Shown: positions 50,235-60,077, numbered from the stretch's first letter. The stretch is DNA of 64,000 nucleotides from Tolypothrix campylonemoides VB511288 (GCA_000828075.3 JXCB02000023.1:324957-388956); one strand, 5' to 3'. Numbers and translations: made by a program. Notes: generated by a model from the sequence alone, not told the origin.

Positions 50235-51713
50235 ATGCTTACCCAAGACAAACAACAACGCAACTGGAAACCCATCATCAAGCAATTTGAGGCTGTGGTT
50301 GGCAAAAATGGCGTAGTCCAACGCCGCGAAGAACTCATTACATACGAGTGCGATGGACTCACTAGCTATCGTGAGCGTCCGGCTGTGGTAGTATTGCCAA
50401 GAACGACAGAACAAGTCGCAGAGGTAGTGAAGATATGCGATCGCCACTCCATCCCCTTCATCGCACGCGGTTCTGGTACAGGTTTATCCGGTGGGGCGTT
50501 GCCAGTTGAAAACTGCGTTTTGATTGTAACTTCTTTAATGCGGCAAATACTTAAAGTGGATTTGGAAAATCAGCAAGTAATTGTGCAGCCGGGAGTGATT
50601 AACAGTTGGGTAACGCAAACAGTCAGTGGTGCTGGTTTTTACTACGCTCCCGATCCTTCCAGCCAAATCATTTGCTCAATTGGTGGTAACGTGGCAGAAA
50701 ACTCTGGTGGGGTGCATTGTTTAAAGTACGGTGTCACAACCAACCACGTTTTGGGATTGAAACTCGTCCTTCCTGATGGTTCAATTGTAGATGTGGGGGG
50801 ACAAATTCCTGAAATGCCTGGTTATGACTTAACAGGTGTATTTGTAGGTTCTGAAGGGACACTAGGAATTGCCACAGAAATTACTTTGCGAATTCTCAAA
50901 AGTGCAGAATCAATTTGTGTGCTTTTAGCAGACTTCACAAGCATTGAAGCAGCAGGGGCAAGTGTTTCCGATATCATCAGCGCCGGAATTATTCCTGGTG
51001 GTATGGAAATTATGGATAACCTCAGCATCAACGCTGTAGAAGATGTGGTTTGCACAAATTGTTACCCGCGTGATGCGATCGCTATTTTATTAGTAGAAAT
51101 CGACGGTTTAGCTGTAGAAGTTGCGGCAAATAAACAGCGCATTGCGGAAATTTGTAAAAAGAATGGTGCGCGAAACATCACAATTGCTAGTGATGCAGAA
51201 CAACGCTTGAAAGTGTGGAAAGGACGCAAAGCAGCTTTTGCTGCAGCAGGTCATGTCAGCCCAGATTATTATGTACAAGATGGTGTTATTCCACGCACTC
51301 AGTTACCCTACGTACTAGCAGAAATTGAAGCATTAAGTCTGAAATATGGGTATCGCATTGCTAATGTATTTCACGCTGGCGATGGTAATCTTCATCCACT
51401 AATTCTGTTTGATAATTCCATTCCTGGTGAATTAGAAAAGGTAGAAGAAGTCGGAGGAGAAATTCTTAAGCTTTGTGTCAAAGTCGGTGGTAGTATTTCT
51501 GGAGAACATGGCATAGGTGCAGATAAAAAGTGCTATATGCCGGAAATGTTTACAGAAGCTGATTTAGAAACTATGCAATTGGTACGGCAAGCATTTAATC
51601 CTAAAGGTTTGGCAAATCCAGGCAAGATTTTCCCTACACCACGCACTTGTGGTGAAGCAGCAAAAGCTATGGGTGAGATTGCTAAAAAGTTTGAGGCAGT
51701 GGAAAGATTTTAG
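50235..51713 (+). CDS. glcD: Glycolate dehydrogenase FAD subunit
   Basis: The 492-residue flavoprotein oxidises glycolate to glyoxylate in photorespiratory salvage. The FAD-binding PCMH domain has ARGSGTGLSGGALP (about 77-90), APDPSSQ, SIGGNVAENSGG and GSEGTLGIATEITL. The C-terminal domain contains GDGNLHP and SGEHGIGADK, with the conserved histidines. It matches cyanobacterial GlcD in length. GlcE/GlcF subunits are not in the window. Confidence 0.92.
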   Translation: MLTQDKQQRNWKPIIKQFEAVVGKNGVVQRREELITYECDGLTSYRERPAVVVLPRTTEQVAEVVKICDRHSIPFIARGSGTGLSGGALPVENCVLIVTSLMRQILKVDLENQQVIVQPGVINSWVTQTVSGAGFYYAPDPSSQIICSIGGNVAENSGGVHCLKYGVTTNHVLGLKLVLPDGSIVDVGGQIPEMPGYDLTGVFVGSEGTLGIATEITLRILKSAESICVLLADFTSIEAAGASVSDIISAGIIPGGMEIMDNLSINAVEDVVCTNCYPRDAIAILLVEIDGLAVEVAANKQRIAEICKKNGARNITIASDAEQRLKVWKGRKAAFAAAGHVSPDYYVQDGVIPRTQLPYVLAEIEALSLKYGYRIANVFHAGDGNLHPLILFDNSIPGELEKVEEVGGEILKLCVKVGGSISGEHGIGADKKCYMPEMFTEADLETMQLVRQAFNPKGLANPGKIFPTPRTCGEAAKAMGEIAKKFEAVERF

Positions 51714-51786
51714 CAAAGACGCGAAGTATACCTTTGCGTCTTGAGCGTAGAGCGCGAAATAATTCAAAAATTTGCCAACAAGTTAA

Positions 51787-51907
51787 GGACTTGCAAATTA
51801 AAAAATATCCAACTTTTTTTGTGGGATGGGCTTCTAGCCCGTCCTATAGACTGGGCGGGCTTTCCGGTCCACCCCACAAGATTAGATAATTTATTTGTTG
51901 GAAATCT
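51787..51907. repeat. MITE-like inverted repeat (outer-family copy)
   Basis: The left arm (GGACTTGCAAATTAAAAAAT, ATCCAAC) pairs imperfectly with the right arm (GATAATTTATTTGTTGGAAA), with an inner GGGCTTCTAGCCCGTCC/GGGCGGGC hairpin. The same family brackets a nested element at 61951-62520. Confidence 0.7.
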
Positions 51908-51919
51908 CTTTAAAAGAAA

Positions 51920-52225
51920 TTAAAAGAAAGCTTCTACATTGTGTCGATAGGCGATCAAGGCGTGCCCGCCCTGCTCCTCTTTCAATTCCGGTAAAATAAC
52001 ATCAGATGCTTCTAATGAAACAATGGTCTTGATTTCAATATTGGTATTGTACCCTGCCATGTCTCCCAAGCGTCTTCCATGCCCACCCTCACCCTGTACT
52101 TGACTAATGGTGTAGCCGCTGACATCATGCCTTTTGAGCAGCTTGACAATACGGTCTTTCAGCACTGTTTCAGCAATGATGGTGACCAGGACGGCGGGTT
52201 CGACGGGACTAGCTGAGTTTGACAT
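51920..52225 (-). CDS. PII-like signalling protein
   Basis: The 101-residue protein has a PII/CutA-like ferredoxin fold: VLVTIIAETVLKDRIVKLLKRHDVSGYTIS, then a T-loop-like GEGGHGRRLGDM (about 42-53) and a C-terminal EQGGHALIAY. It lacks the uridylylation tyrosine region of classical GlnB. It probably senses a nucleotide or metabolite and binds a membrane transporter, as SbtB-type proteins do; the partner is not adjacent. GGAG precedes ATG 52225, which I prefer to the frame opening at 52264. Confidence 0.75.
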   Translation of the reverse strand: MSNSASPVEPAVLVTIIAETVLKDRIVKLLKRHDVSGYTISQVQGEGGHGRRLGDMAGYNTNIEIKTIVSLEASDVILPELKEEQGGHALIAYRHNVEAFF

Positions 52226-52463
52226 CGAGAACTCCAGAGAATAGGTTTTGGCTTTTATCAGCATCGATGCTCATTTTACCTCTACAATGCACAGTAGCGA
52301 GTCAATGAATTAGCTTAAACAGATAGATGACTAGGTGAAAAACGTCTATCCGGACATTACGATGCAATGATCAAACTGAATAACCCGAATGGATTCGGGT
52401 TTGTAGCGTAATACAGCGTTGCACTTGCAACTGCAACAGACAACTCACATTGGAGTAAGACAG

Positions 52464-52670
52464 ATGGATATTCAAGTTGCTACCAAATATTACATTGCCA
52501 ACAAGCCAGTACAGCATAAAGCTTTAGGTTTAATGCTGATCGTCGATTTGTACCCATCCAAAGTTGGCACTGTGGGTGTGAAACTTCCTAACGGAGTAGT
52601 TATGAATTGCGAACTGAAGTTTCTGGATGAACCAGATAAAACAGCTAATAAAACAGCTAAAAACCTTTAG
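52464..52670 (+). CDS. Small conserved-type hypothetical protein (68 aa)
   Basis: GGAG lies nine bases before ATG 52464. The sequence, with VATKYYIANKPVQHKALGLM and GVKLPNGVVMNCELKFLDE, resembles small cyanobacterial hypothetical proteins. A short Lys/Ala-rich tail (KTANKTAKNL) ends it. No function known. Confidence 0.65.
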   Translation: MDIQVATKYYIANKPVQHKALGLMLIVDLYPSKVGTVGVKLPNGVVMNCELKFLDEPDKTANKTAKNL

Positions 52671-53129
52671 GCTTTGGAGGAATCAGCTTTATTCGCACGT
52701 TAAGTAGGTCGGCGTGAATATTTATCGTTGAGACAAGGCAGCTATGCTGAAGGGAAGAGGGTTTTAGCTAAGTTTACTTTTTGTTACATACTTCTGTTTA
52801 TTTGCGCCTTTGTACTTAAGTCGTTCCCAGGCTAAGCCTGGGAATGCCTTACTGGAGGCTCCGCCTCCCCCTACAAATCAATCAACTCCACTTGCACCAA
52901 CCCAGACTGGCTCATGTAATTCTTATAGCTAGAATACATACTATCAGAAAATTGGGTCTAAAACCTCGCCCATAAGGTGCGGCTTTGTGACACAATATGG
53001 ATAGGTTGCTAACCGTGAGAACGATGAGGAAACAGGTTTAACGTCCTACTCCGTAATCTCAAAATTCCTAGCTATCAATGGTATTAAAATCCACACAGTA
53101 AGGACGAAAAGAAATTGAATATATACCGT
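52671..53129. other. Intergenic region with degenerate repeats
   Basis: It holds a hairpin-type repeat near 52825-52870 (CCCAGGCTAAGCCTGGG and GGAGGCTCCGCCTCC palindromes). From about 52940 the sequence may be decayed tnpB (for example LAHKVRLCDTIWIG in one frame), but stops and frameshifts prevent certainty. Confidence 0.45.
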
Positions 53130-53287
53130 GGGACACACGGAAATCCACGCTTGGGGAGTAGTCCATAAGAGTGCTTGCCTTATAGGTGTAGTCGGACTAG
53201 GATGAAACTGTAAGACCAAAGCCAGCATTGCTAGCAGAGGCAGGATTCAGCCCAAGAATCCTCGCGGCTTAGCCCGAGGAGTGTCAA
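53130..53287 (+). mobile_element. Relic of an IS200/IS605 element: tnpB 3' end and right-end RNA hairpin
   Basis: One frame reads VGHTEIHAWG and then runs to a stop at about 53210, matching the C-terminus of cyanobacterial TnpB. It is followed by CCCAAGAATCCTCG, a hairpin (CCTCG...CGAGG, 53259-53278) and GGAGTGTCAA, the usual right end of these elements, where the TnpB-associated omega-RNA scaffold ends. No intact transposase or left end is in the window. The element end abuts the ATG of the next gene. Confidence 0.65.
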
Positions 53288-54457
53288 ATGCGAACCATTG
53301 CGGAAATAAATGACAAAATCAGCCGCAAGCAAGCGGTAGTATTAACCGCTCTTGAATTAAAAGCAAGAGTTGCAGAAGTTGGTGTTACTAAAGTTGCTAA
53401 GGAAGTTGATGTCATCACCACTGGTACTTTTGAACCGATGGAATCTAGCGGTGCAATTATTAATTTAGGACATACTGACCCGCCGATAAAAATCCGCCGT
53501 TGCTGGTTAGATGGAGTACCCGCATACTCTGGTTTTGGCGCAGTAGATTTGTACTTAGGTGCAAGTTGCGCGGTGGAAGTGATGGACGGGGAAGAAGTCC
53601 GGGAACGCGGTGGTGGTCATGTGATTGAAGATTTGATAGCTGGTAAAGCTGTACACGTACGATCGCTAGGACAAGTTACAGATTGTTATCCCAGAGCAAG
53701 TTTTGAAACGACGATTACTCGTGAGACGATAAACCAGTTTTATTTATTCAATCCCCGCAATCTTTATCAAAATTTTATAGTTGGTGTGAATGGCGGCGAT
53801 CGCCCACTCTACACATACCTCGGTCCTTTACAACCGCGTTTGAGCAATGCTGTTTACTCTAACCCTGGTGCCATTTCCCCCCTACTCAACGACCCAGATC
53901 TGCAACTTATTGGAATTGGGACGCGAATTTTCCTAGGCGGCGGTATTGGTTATGTTGCTTGGGAAGGTACGCAGCACTTTCCCTTACAAAAGCGCTTACC
54001 CAATCGTACACCTATTGGTCCGGCTGCGACTTTATCTTTAATTGGTGATGCCAAGCAAATGGATACTCGTTGGGTGCGTGGGTGTTACTTCAAGAGTTAC
54101 GGTCCTTCTTTAATGTTGGGAGTGGGTGTACCACTCCCGGTGTTGAACGAAGAAGTCGTTGCAAGATGTGCAGTTCAAGATAAAGACTTGGTAGCCCCGA
54201 TAGTAGACTTTTCTATTCCCCGGCGCGTCCGCCCTACTTTTGGTTTAGTCAGTTACACCCAACTCAAATCAGGGCGGATCACCATAGAAGGCAGAACTGT
54301 GCGCGTTGCACCTCTTGCAAGTGCATTTCTCTCCAAGCAAGTTGCTGTGGAGTTGAAACAATGGATTTCATCAGGTGATTTTACCCTAACAGAGCCTGTA
54401 GCCCCAATTGAGATGGAGCGGTCTTTTCTTCCACAAGACCGATGGACGGAGTTTTAA
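53288..54457 (+). CDS. Homocysteine biosynthesis protein (DUF39/HcyBio family)
   Basis: The 389-residue protein matches the DUF39 family: EVDVITTGTFEPMESSGA (about 39-56), LGHTDPPIKIRR, AYSGFGAVDLYLGA, and ARCAVQDKDLVAP. In methanogens the family converts aspartate semialdehyde plus sulfide to homocysteine; the cyanobacterial role is inferred. The ATG follows the IS-relic end directly, and GAGGAG in the relic hairpin, six bases before it, forms the Shine-Dalgarno sequence. No CBS or ferredoxin domain follows. A minisatellite lies just after the stop. Confidence 0.85.
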   Translation: MRTIAEINDKISRKQAVVLTALELKARVAEVGVTKVAKEVDVITTGTFEPMESSGAIINLGHTDPPIKIRRCWLDGVPAYSGFGAVDLYLGASCAVEVMDGEEVRERGGGHVIEDLIAGKAVHVRSLGQVTDCYPRASFETTITRETINQFYLFNPRNLYQNFIVGVNGGDRPLYTYLGPLQPRLSNAVYSNPGAISPLLNDPDLQLIGIGTRIFLGGGIGYVAWEGTQHFPLQKRLPNRTPIGPAATLSLIGDAKQMDTRWVRGCYFKSYGPSLMLGVGVPLPVLNEEVVARCAVQDKDLVAPIVDFSIPRRVRPTFGLVSYTQLKSGRITIEGRTVRVAPLASAFLSKQVAVELKQWISSGDFTLTEPVAPIEMERSFLPQDRWTEF

Positions 54458-54473
54458 TAAGAGGACAAGGGGA

Positions 54474-54553
54474 GTGAGGGAGTGAAGGAGTGAAGGAGTG
54501 AGGGAGTGAAGGAGTGAAGGAGTGAGGGAGTGAAGGAGTGAGGGAGTGAGGGA
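54474..54553. repeat. 8-bp-unit minisatellite (GTGARGGA x10)
   Basis: Ten tandem units GTGAGGGA or GTGAAGGA. The same unit occurs at 56957-56993 and, inverted, within miaA at 47545-47598. Confidence 0.9.
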
Positions 54554-54670
54554 AACTTCTCTAGTACTCGACCAACTCAAAATTGACGGGTCGAGACTGA
54601 CACGGGGACATGGTGACACGGAGACGCGGGGAATTTTGTGTCCCCGCAAAGTTTCCTTGGCGAACCACTA

Positions 54671-54727
54671 GCTCTCTCCCTCTTTCCCTCTCTCCCTCTC
54701 TCCCTCCCTCTCTCCCTCCCTCCTCTT
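54671..54727. repeat. CCCTCTCT-type polypyrimidine repeat
   Basis: CTCTCCCTC and CCCTCTCTC units repeat over about 57 bases just before the stop of the gene at 54730, as a pyrimidine-only tract on the plus strand. Confidence 0.8.
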
Positions 54728-54729
54728 CC

Positions 54730-55719
54730 CTACTGTTCCGGTGGCTTCGGGCGCTTGACAGGCTTAGGAACGGGTTTTGTAGATACAGGTTTTGACGTCG
54801 CAGAGGAGTCGCCTGTTTTCCGCACTGGACGTGGAGTTTCGCCACTGCGTTGTTTTGCAGGAAATGGTTTCCTTCCACCAGGACGACGACCACCCCCTCC
54901 TGGTCTTCGTTGCGGTGGTCTGCGCTTTTTGGGTAAATCAGCGATCGCCTCAGCGCTTTCTACAACCAATTCGTCAGCTTCTCGCTTGACTTTCAAGTCC
55001 CAAAACTTACTAACTGCTTTGGTTTCAAGCTTACCTTTAATTTTCAACTTGAAATACTTTGGTTTGTCATCTTGTTTGCGGGCAGCTTGCTTAATTTTAA
55101 CCACCAAGTGTTCACTTTCAAAAGATTGATAAACCACCTCGCCACGAACAGAAAAACCACCATCTGGAAGTTCTGATGAGGGTACGACTGCATTTGATGA
55201 ACCATTAGCGGGTGTTTGCAAATCTTGTGTAGCTGAATCTTCTTCATCAGCCGTTTGATGTTTAGCTAAGTTTTCTGGCTCCCAAACTCCTACAATTTGT
55301 ACGTGCAATTTGTCGTTTTCCTGTCGAGTACGTGGATAAACGACCCACAGATGTTCTTTTTCCAAGTCCAAATGATTTTTAACTAAACTCATAATCCGAC
55401 CCAGAAGGACGGCATCGAGTTCTGCGCCATCTGAGGTGAACATTGCACCTTGAGTGAATTGTTCGCTGCTGGCAACGTAACGACCTCGTACTAAGCCAAT
55501 GGCTCGGTACTGCATTGGTTCACTGGGAGGTGGAATCGGTTGCAGCCGATTTACTAAGTTTTCATCATTGGCAGTTTCGTTTGAGATCACAGGCGAATCT
55601 TCTGTTTGAGAAGTTGGGTTCGCTGCATTTACATTTGCAGCTGCATCATTGCTGTTTAAAGCTTCTTTAGAAGCAGCTGAGTTAGACGATTCAGGCGACG
55701 GCATCAGGTCGGAAGTCAT
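54730..55719 (-). CDS. Hypothetical protein with basic Pro/Arg/Gly-rich tail
   Basis: The 329-residue protein has a low-complexity N-terminus (about 1-65), a structured core (about 66-255; YRAIGLVRGRYVASSEQFTQGAMFTSDGAELDAVLLGRIMSLVKNH, and a second half with YFKLKIKGKL), and a disordered basic tail with QRRPGGGGRRPGGRKP. The tail is of a kind that binds nucleic acid. AAGGAG five bases before ATG 55719 decides the start; 51 codons open further upstream look spurious. Function unknown. Confidence 0.75.
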   Translation of the reverse strand: MTSDLMPSPESSNSAASKEALNSNDAAANVNAANPTSQTEDSPVISNETANDENLVNRLQPIPPPSEPMQYRAIGLVRGRYVASSEQFTQGAMFTSDGAELDAVLLGRIMSLVKNHLDLEKEHLWVVYPRTRQENDKLHVQIVGVWEPENLAKHQTADEEDSATQDLQTPANGSSNAVVPSSELPDGGFSVRGEVVYQSFESEHLVVKIKQAARKQDDKPKYFKLKIKGKLETKAVSKFWDLKVKREADELVVESAEAIADLPKKRRPPQRRPGGGGRRPGGRKPFPAKQRSGETPRPVRKTGDSSATSKPVSTKPVPKPVKRPKPPEQ

Positions 55720-56065
55720 AAAAACTCCTTGCGGCGGAGACACATCCCATTGTGGGATTTTACGAAGGCAGCTGGAAAGAGCGTTTGTGCGGCGCTTGTA
55801 AGTATATTTCCTTTCAAGACAACCTATCTCAACGCTCTGTACGATACTAAAGACGCGAAATTTCGCATACACGCACTAAATGTGTAATTTAGCGCCTTTA
55901 CACTAGTTTCGGAAGCATAACATAGCTAAAATTCAGACTATTCCTCCTAAAGTCAACACTTGTATGGATTGCGTACATTGCTTTTTGTTATAAAATTCAC
56001 AAACAATTCACGGGATTCCGCAAAGTTTTTAAAATTTTTAATTTTCATGTTTTTTGTAAACGATA

Positions 56066-56953
56066 ATGTCATTAGAGTTTAAGGACGGTTTTGTGTCTAA
56101 ACCTCGCAATCGCTGGATAGTCAATGTAATTTTGCTGCTGGCAGTTCTTGCTTTTGTCGGAGTTTCAATAGTGCCCCTCATTGGAGCGTTTGATCAAACG
56201 CAAAGCTCAACTCAACAGTCCGCAAACACAAGAAGTGGTTCGCCTTCTTCTGATCAAAAATCAAAGCTGGAAGATGCAGCACGCGGTTATGAACAGGTTT
56301 TGCAGCGGGAAAGCGAAAACCAAACGGCGCTGCGAGGCTTGCTTGAGACTCGTTTACAGTTACTCAGCTTAGGTGTCGGTGACATCAAGAGCATTATTGA
56401 ACCTTTAGAAAAGTTAGCAAAGCTGAATCCAGAACAAACAAGATACTCAGTGCTGCTGGCTCAAGCGAAGCAGCAAATTGGCGACAAGGAAGGAGCTGCT
56501 CAAGCTTACCGTTCTGTTCTGCAAAATAAACCTGGCAACCTTGAGGCTTTACAAGGAATGGTAGGTCTTTTGCTGTCTCAAGGTCGCCCTGAAGCAGCTG
56601 TTGGTTTGCTGCAAGATACTCTCAATAGTGCAAGTCAAGCAAATAAAGTTCAGCCTGGAAGTGTGGATACAGTCGCTGTACAAGTGCTCTTGGGTAACGT
56701 ACACGCCTCCCAAAAACGCTATGCTCAAGCTCTTAGTGTCTATGACGAGGCAATAAAGAACAATCAACAGGATTTTCGTCCCACTTTAGCCAAGGCGATG
56801 CTTCTTAAAGAACAGGGCAAAACTGACGAAGCAAAAACTTTGTTTACCAAAGCTGCGGCTTTAGCACCAACCCAGTACAGAGACGAAATTAATAAGCAAG
56901 CAAGTGAATCCCCCTCTCCTACTTCAACGCCAACGCCGAGTAGCACTCCATAA
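56066..56953 (+). CDS. Membrane-anchored TPR protein
   Basis: The 295-residue protein has one membrane helix (about residues 18-40) and TPR-like units across about 70-285 (ARGYEQVLQRESENQTAL, LLAQAKQQIGDKEGAAQAYRSVLQNKPGN, VQVLLGNVHASQKRYAQALSVYDEAIKN, AKAMLLKEQGKTDEAKTLFTKA). A Pro/Ser/Thr-rich tail ends it. Proteins of this kind serve as photosystem or envelope assembly scaffolds, but that is inference. It is followed by 8-bp-unit repeats. Confidence 0.8.
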   Translation: MSLEFKDGFVSKPRNRWIVNVILLLAVLAFVGVSIVPLIGAFDQTQSSTQQSANTRSGSPSSDQKSKLEDAARGYEQVLQRESENQTALRGLLETRLQLLSLGVGDIKSIIEPLEKLAKLNPEQTRYSVLLAQAKQQIGDKEGAAQAYRSVLQNKPGNLEALQGMVGLLLSQGRPEAAVGLLQDTLNSASQANKVQPGSVDTVAVQVLLGNVHASQKRYAQALSVYDEAIKNNQQDFRPTLAKAMLLKEQGKTDEAKTLFTKAAALAPTQYRDEINKQASESPSPTSTPTPSSTP

Positions 56954-56956
56954 AGA

Positions 56957-56993
56957 GATGAGGGAGTAAGGGAGTGAGGGAGTGAGGGAGAGA
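56957..56993. repeat. 8-bp-unit minisatellite remnant
   Basis: Four units of the GTGAGGGA family (GAGGGA, GTAAGGGA, GTGAGGGA, GTGAGGGA) follow the TPR gene by a few bases. Confidence 0.8.
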
Positions 56994-57140
56994 CTGCTAA
57001 TGCCTGAATTTTGAATTTTCAATTGATTTGTCCTCCCCACATACCAATTTGAAAAAAGAATGCGACAGATACACACTCCCAAACCCAAGTTATATCTAGC
57101 TTTTTGAATTTTGAATTTTGAATTTTGAATTGGTGTTGCC

Positions 57141-57761
57141 TCATGCTCCCTCGATAGCGGCTACGACACCAAACAAAAGAAACAAAAATCCACCAATGAA
57201 GGTGAGTTTCCGCTCAGAAATTCGCCCTGCTAGCATTCTGCCACCAATGACAGCAACGGCAGCACAAATGGCGTGTCCTAAAATTGCACCCGTTGTTACT
57301 CCAATGGCGTTATTTCCTGCAGCTAAAGCAATTGTGGCAATTTGTGTGCGATCGCCCCACTCCGCCATAAATGTCAAGACAAAGGCTTCTGTTAAAATTG
57401 CTAAAGCATTTTTCTTTTTCGGCAGTTGCATCTCTGCCTGTTTCACCACAGCTTCTGCTTCTTCTACAACTTCCTTATCACAACTAAAAGCAGGCATTCG
57501 ACTTGCATCGTAAAGCAGCTTTATTCCAAAGCCAAGAAATAAAGCTATCTCAGCATGATGAATATAAACTTTTGGAAGTATAGAAACTGCTTGTCCTAGG
57601 ACAACTGAAAGAATTGTCATAGCAGCTAAAGCCGCTGTCACACCCGCAAAAACTAGCCGCCGCGAGTGATGCATCGCTAAAATCACGGCGATGAAAAATG
57701 TTTTATCACCTAGCTCGGAAACCGTAATTAGTAACAAACCCGCAGTAAAAGCTGTTAACAC
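57141..57761 (-). CDS. mnx: GDT1/TMEM165 (UPF0016) family Mn2+ exporter
   Basis: The 206-residue membrane protein has two homologous halves, each with the cation motif: ELGDKTFF (about 16-23) and EWGDRTQ (about 138-144). About six helices are predicted. In Synechocystis the homolog Mnx moves Mn2+ into the thylakoid lumen and prevents Mn toxicity. AAGGAG precedes GTG 57761. The mRNA leader carries a Mn2+-sensing riboswitch (next entry), which supports Mn as substrate. Confidence 0.92.
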   Translation of the reverse strand: MLTAFTAGLLLITVSELGDKTFFIAVILAMHHSRRLVFAGVTAALAAMTILSVVLGQAVSILPKVYIHHAEIALFLGFGIKLLYDASRMPAFSCDKEVVEEAEAVVKQAEMQLPKKKNALAILTEAFVLTFMAEWGDRTQIATIALAAGNNAIGVTTGAILGHAICAAVAVIGGRMLAGRISERKLTFIGGFLFLLFGVVAAIEGA

Positions 57762-57924
57762 TCTTTCAAGCTCCTTCAGAATTTTTACCTTGGTGAGCTT
57801 GATGTGAGCGATGAGACTCCACCAAGCTCACACTTTTTTGTTTGTGTGAACTTAGTGAAGGTCTCACTTCCAAGAATTTATCCGCTCTCAATTGTCGGTC
57901 TTTGAGTACTTTTCGTATTCTCAA

Positions 57925-58030
57925 AGCTGAGAGCCTTACATTTCTCGTCACCTGAACCAGGCTTATTGCCAGTATGTTGACTCAGGTGTACTGGCTAATA
58001 TGATTGCCAGCAGCTACTCCCCTTCTTTTC
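57925..58030 (-). promoter_or_regulatory. yybP-ykoY manganese riboswitch
   Basis: On the minus strand the leader begins AGGGGAGTAGC (58022-58013 region), with a GGCAAT...helix, then GAGTCAACATACTGGCAAT and AAGCCTGG, the conserved elements of yybP-ykoY aptamers (GGGGAGUAGC and CAACAUAC). It lies about 160-260 bases before the mnx start. Downstream complementary segments around 57785-57835 (GTGAGCTTGG and CCAAGCTCAC) could form the expression switch. Family knowledge: this riboswitch activates Mn exporters when Mn2+ is bound. Confidence 0.9.
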
Positions 58031-58075
58031 ATAAGTAATTATACATCTATCCACAGTTTGAGTAAAGCAGTAGGG

Positions 58076-58155
58076 ATTCGGGATTCGGGATTCGGAAGAG
58101 TATTGCCCAGTTCCCAGTCCCCATTCCCCATTCCCCAATCCCCAATCCCCAATTC
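58076..58155. repeat. STRR heptamer arrays
   Basis: GGGATTC heptamers (58076-58098) followed by CCCAGTC/CCCATTC/CCCAATC heptamers up to the end of sdhA. Confidence 0.85.
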
Positions 58156-59881
58156 AATACTTCCGTTCTTGTGGCTTAAACATCGTAATCGCCACTGGAC
58201 GATATTGAAGATCAATTCCTGCTGGCGAATAATAAGCCATTGTGTGCTTCAAGAAGTTGGTATCATCCCGTTCGGGGTAATCTTCGCGGAAGTGAGCGCC
58301 GCGACTTTCCTGACGATTTAAGGCGGATTCTAGAATCATCCGCCCCACTACCATCAGGCTCCGCAATTCCAAAGCTTCCACGATTTCTGTATTCCAGCAA
58401 CTCCCTTTGTCATCTAAATATATTTGCGAATACTGCTGTTGTAATTTTTCTATTTTATGTAGACCTTCACGCATGAGTTTTTGTGTACGAAACACGCCGC
58501 AGTACTGAGTCATATCATCTTGGAAGGTTTGACGGATTTCGTTAATGCGGAACTTCCCAGGCTGTTCTAGCAGAACCTGAATTTGTTGCTGAGCCTCGGT
58601 GATGTAGCGTTGCTCATCCAGAGTTGGTAACTTGCGTTTTTGCACAAATTGTGCTATTTTAGCTCCGGTTCTACGTCCATAAACCACACATTCCAACAAG
58701 GAATTACTGCCGAGGCGATTTGCGCCATGTACGGAAACACAAGCAGTTTCCCCAGCGGCAAAGAAGCCATCAACCAGACCATCACCACTACTGCGGACTT
58801 GACCATCGGTATTGACTGGGATACCACCCATGCAATAGTGGATGGTGGGGCGTACTGGCATAGGTTGAGTCACTGCGTCAACACCCACTAAGCGATGTGC
58901 TTCCTCCCAACAGAAGGGGACACGACTCATAATTTTTTCTTTACCCATATGCCGCAGGTCGAGATAAACAAACGGACCACCAGCACTACCATCGGGATGA
59001 ACACCGCGACCTGCACGAATTTCGTAGGCGATCGCCCGTGAAGTAATATCACGCGGAGCAAGTTCCATGCGGCTAGGAGCGTATCTTGCCATAAAGCGTT
59101 CTCCCTCAGAGTTGATCAGATACGCCCCTTCTCCGCGCACAGCTTCTGAAATCAGCACCCCTACCGGATATAGTCCTGTGGGATGAAATTGCACAAATTC
59201 CATGTCTTCTAAGGGCAACCCAGCCAGGGCAGTCATTGCCAGACCATCACCAGTGGAAGCATAATCATTAGAGGTGGTGTTGTAAACACGACCATAACCA
59301 CCAGTCGCAAACATGATCGCCTTAGCCCGCACCACTTCAATGTGTCCATCCAAAATGTGGTACATCACCAGACCTTTTGCCTGACCCTCTTCCAGAATCA
59401 GGCGCATCACGTACCACTCTTGATAAATTTGCACACCATATCGCCGCAAATTATTCACCAATTCGTGTAAAATCGCGTGACCAGTCTTATCAGCGGCGTA
59501 GCAAGTGCGGTTGTGAGAATGTCCGCCAAAAGCACGTTGAGCAATGCGACCATCAGGTAAACGCGAGAACAAAACGCCCATGTGTTCTAGGTCAATCACC
59601 ACATCTGGTGCTTCACGCGTAAGAATTTCCACTGCATCTTGATCCGCCAAATAATCGGAACCCTTCACAGTGTCGAAAGCATGAGCTTCCCAAGTGTCAC
59701 TAGAATCAACATTTTTCAAAGATGCAGCCATCCCACCTTGCGCCGCGACTGAGTGGGAACGAATCGGGTGGGTTTTGGCAACTACAGCCACATTCAAACT
59801 GGGGTCAGTGCGGGCAATTTCTACTGCAGCGCGACACCCAGCCAACCCACCTCCGACAATAATCACATCATGTTCAAGCAT
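58154..59881 (-). CDS. sdhA: Succinate dehydrogenase/fumarate reductase flavoprotein subunit
   Basis: The 575-residue protein has the FAD dinucleotide fold GGGLAG (10-15), the FAD-attachment/active region HSVAAQGG (about 43-50), [12 protein letters not shown] (near 228), and the C-terminal [34 protein letters not shown]. It oxidises succinate to fumarate and feeds the quinone pool. The iron-sulphur subunit is not nearby, which is usual in cyanobacteria. Confidence 0.93.
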   Translation of the reverse strand: MLEHDVIIVGGGLAGCRAAVEIARTDPSLNVAVVAKTHPIRSHSVAAQGGMAASLKNVDSSDTWEAHAFDTVKGSDYLADQDAVEILTREAPDVVIDLEHMGVLFSRLPDGRIAQRAFGGHSHNRTCYAADKTGHAILHELVNNLRRYGVQIYQEWYVMRLILEEGQAKGLVMYHILDGHIEVVRAKAIMFATGGYGRVYNTTSNDYASTGDGLAMTALAGLPLEDMEFVQFHPTGLYPVGVLISEAVRGEGAYLINSEGERFMARYAPSRMELAPRDITSRAIAYEIRAGRGVHPDGSAGGPFVYLDLRHMGKEKIMSRVPFCWEEAHRLVGVDAVTQPMPVRPTIHYCMGGIPVNTDGQVRSSGDGLVDGFFAAGETACVSVHGANRLGSNSLLECVVYGRRTGAKIAQFVQKRKLPTLDEQRYITEAQQQIQVLLEQPGKFRINEIRQTFQDDMTQYCGVFRTQKLMREGLHKIEKLQQQYSQIYLDDKGSCWNTEIVEALELRSLMVVGRMILESALNRQESRGAHFREDYPERDDTNFLKHTMAYYSPAGIDLQYRPVAITMFKPQERKY

Positions 59882-60077
59882 AACTAGCCCCCGACTAAAA
59901 AAAAGCTATAGCTGTTCTATTGTAAAGACGCGATAGATTGTATCTCTAAAAAAAAATTCCCCGCCAGCAGACAGGGATATTATGTCAATTCTGGATTTTG
60001 GAGTAGGGAGTGAGGGTTGTTAGTTATTAGTTATTTTTTACCACTAACCAATAACCACTCCTGTATCTAAAATCCAT

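Noticed and set aside
54474-54553. CRISPR-like array
   Set aside because: The units are 8 bp with no spacers; it is a minisatellite.
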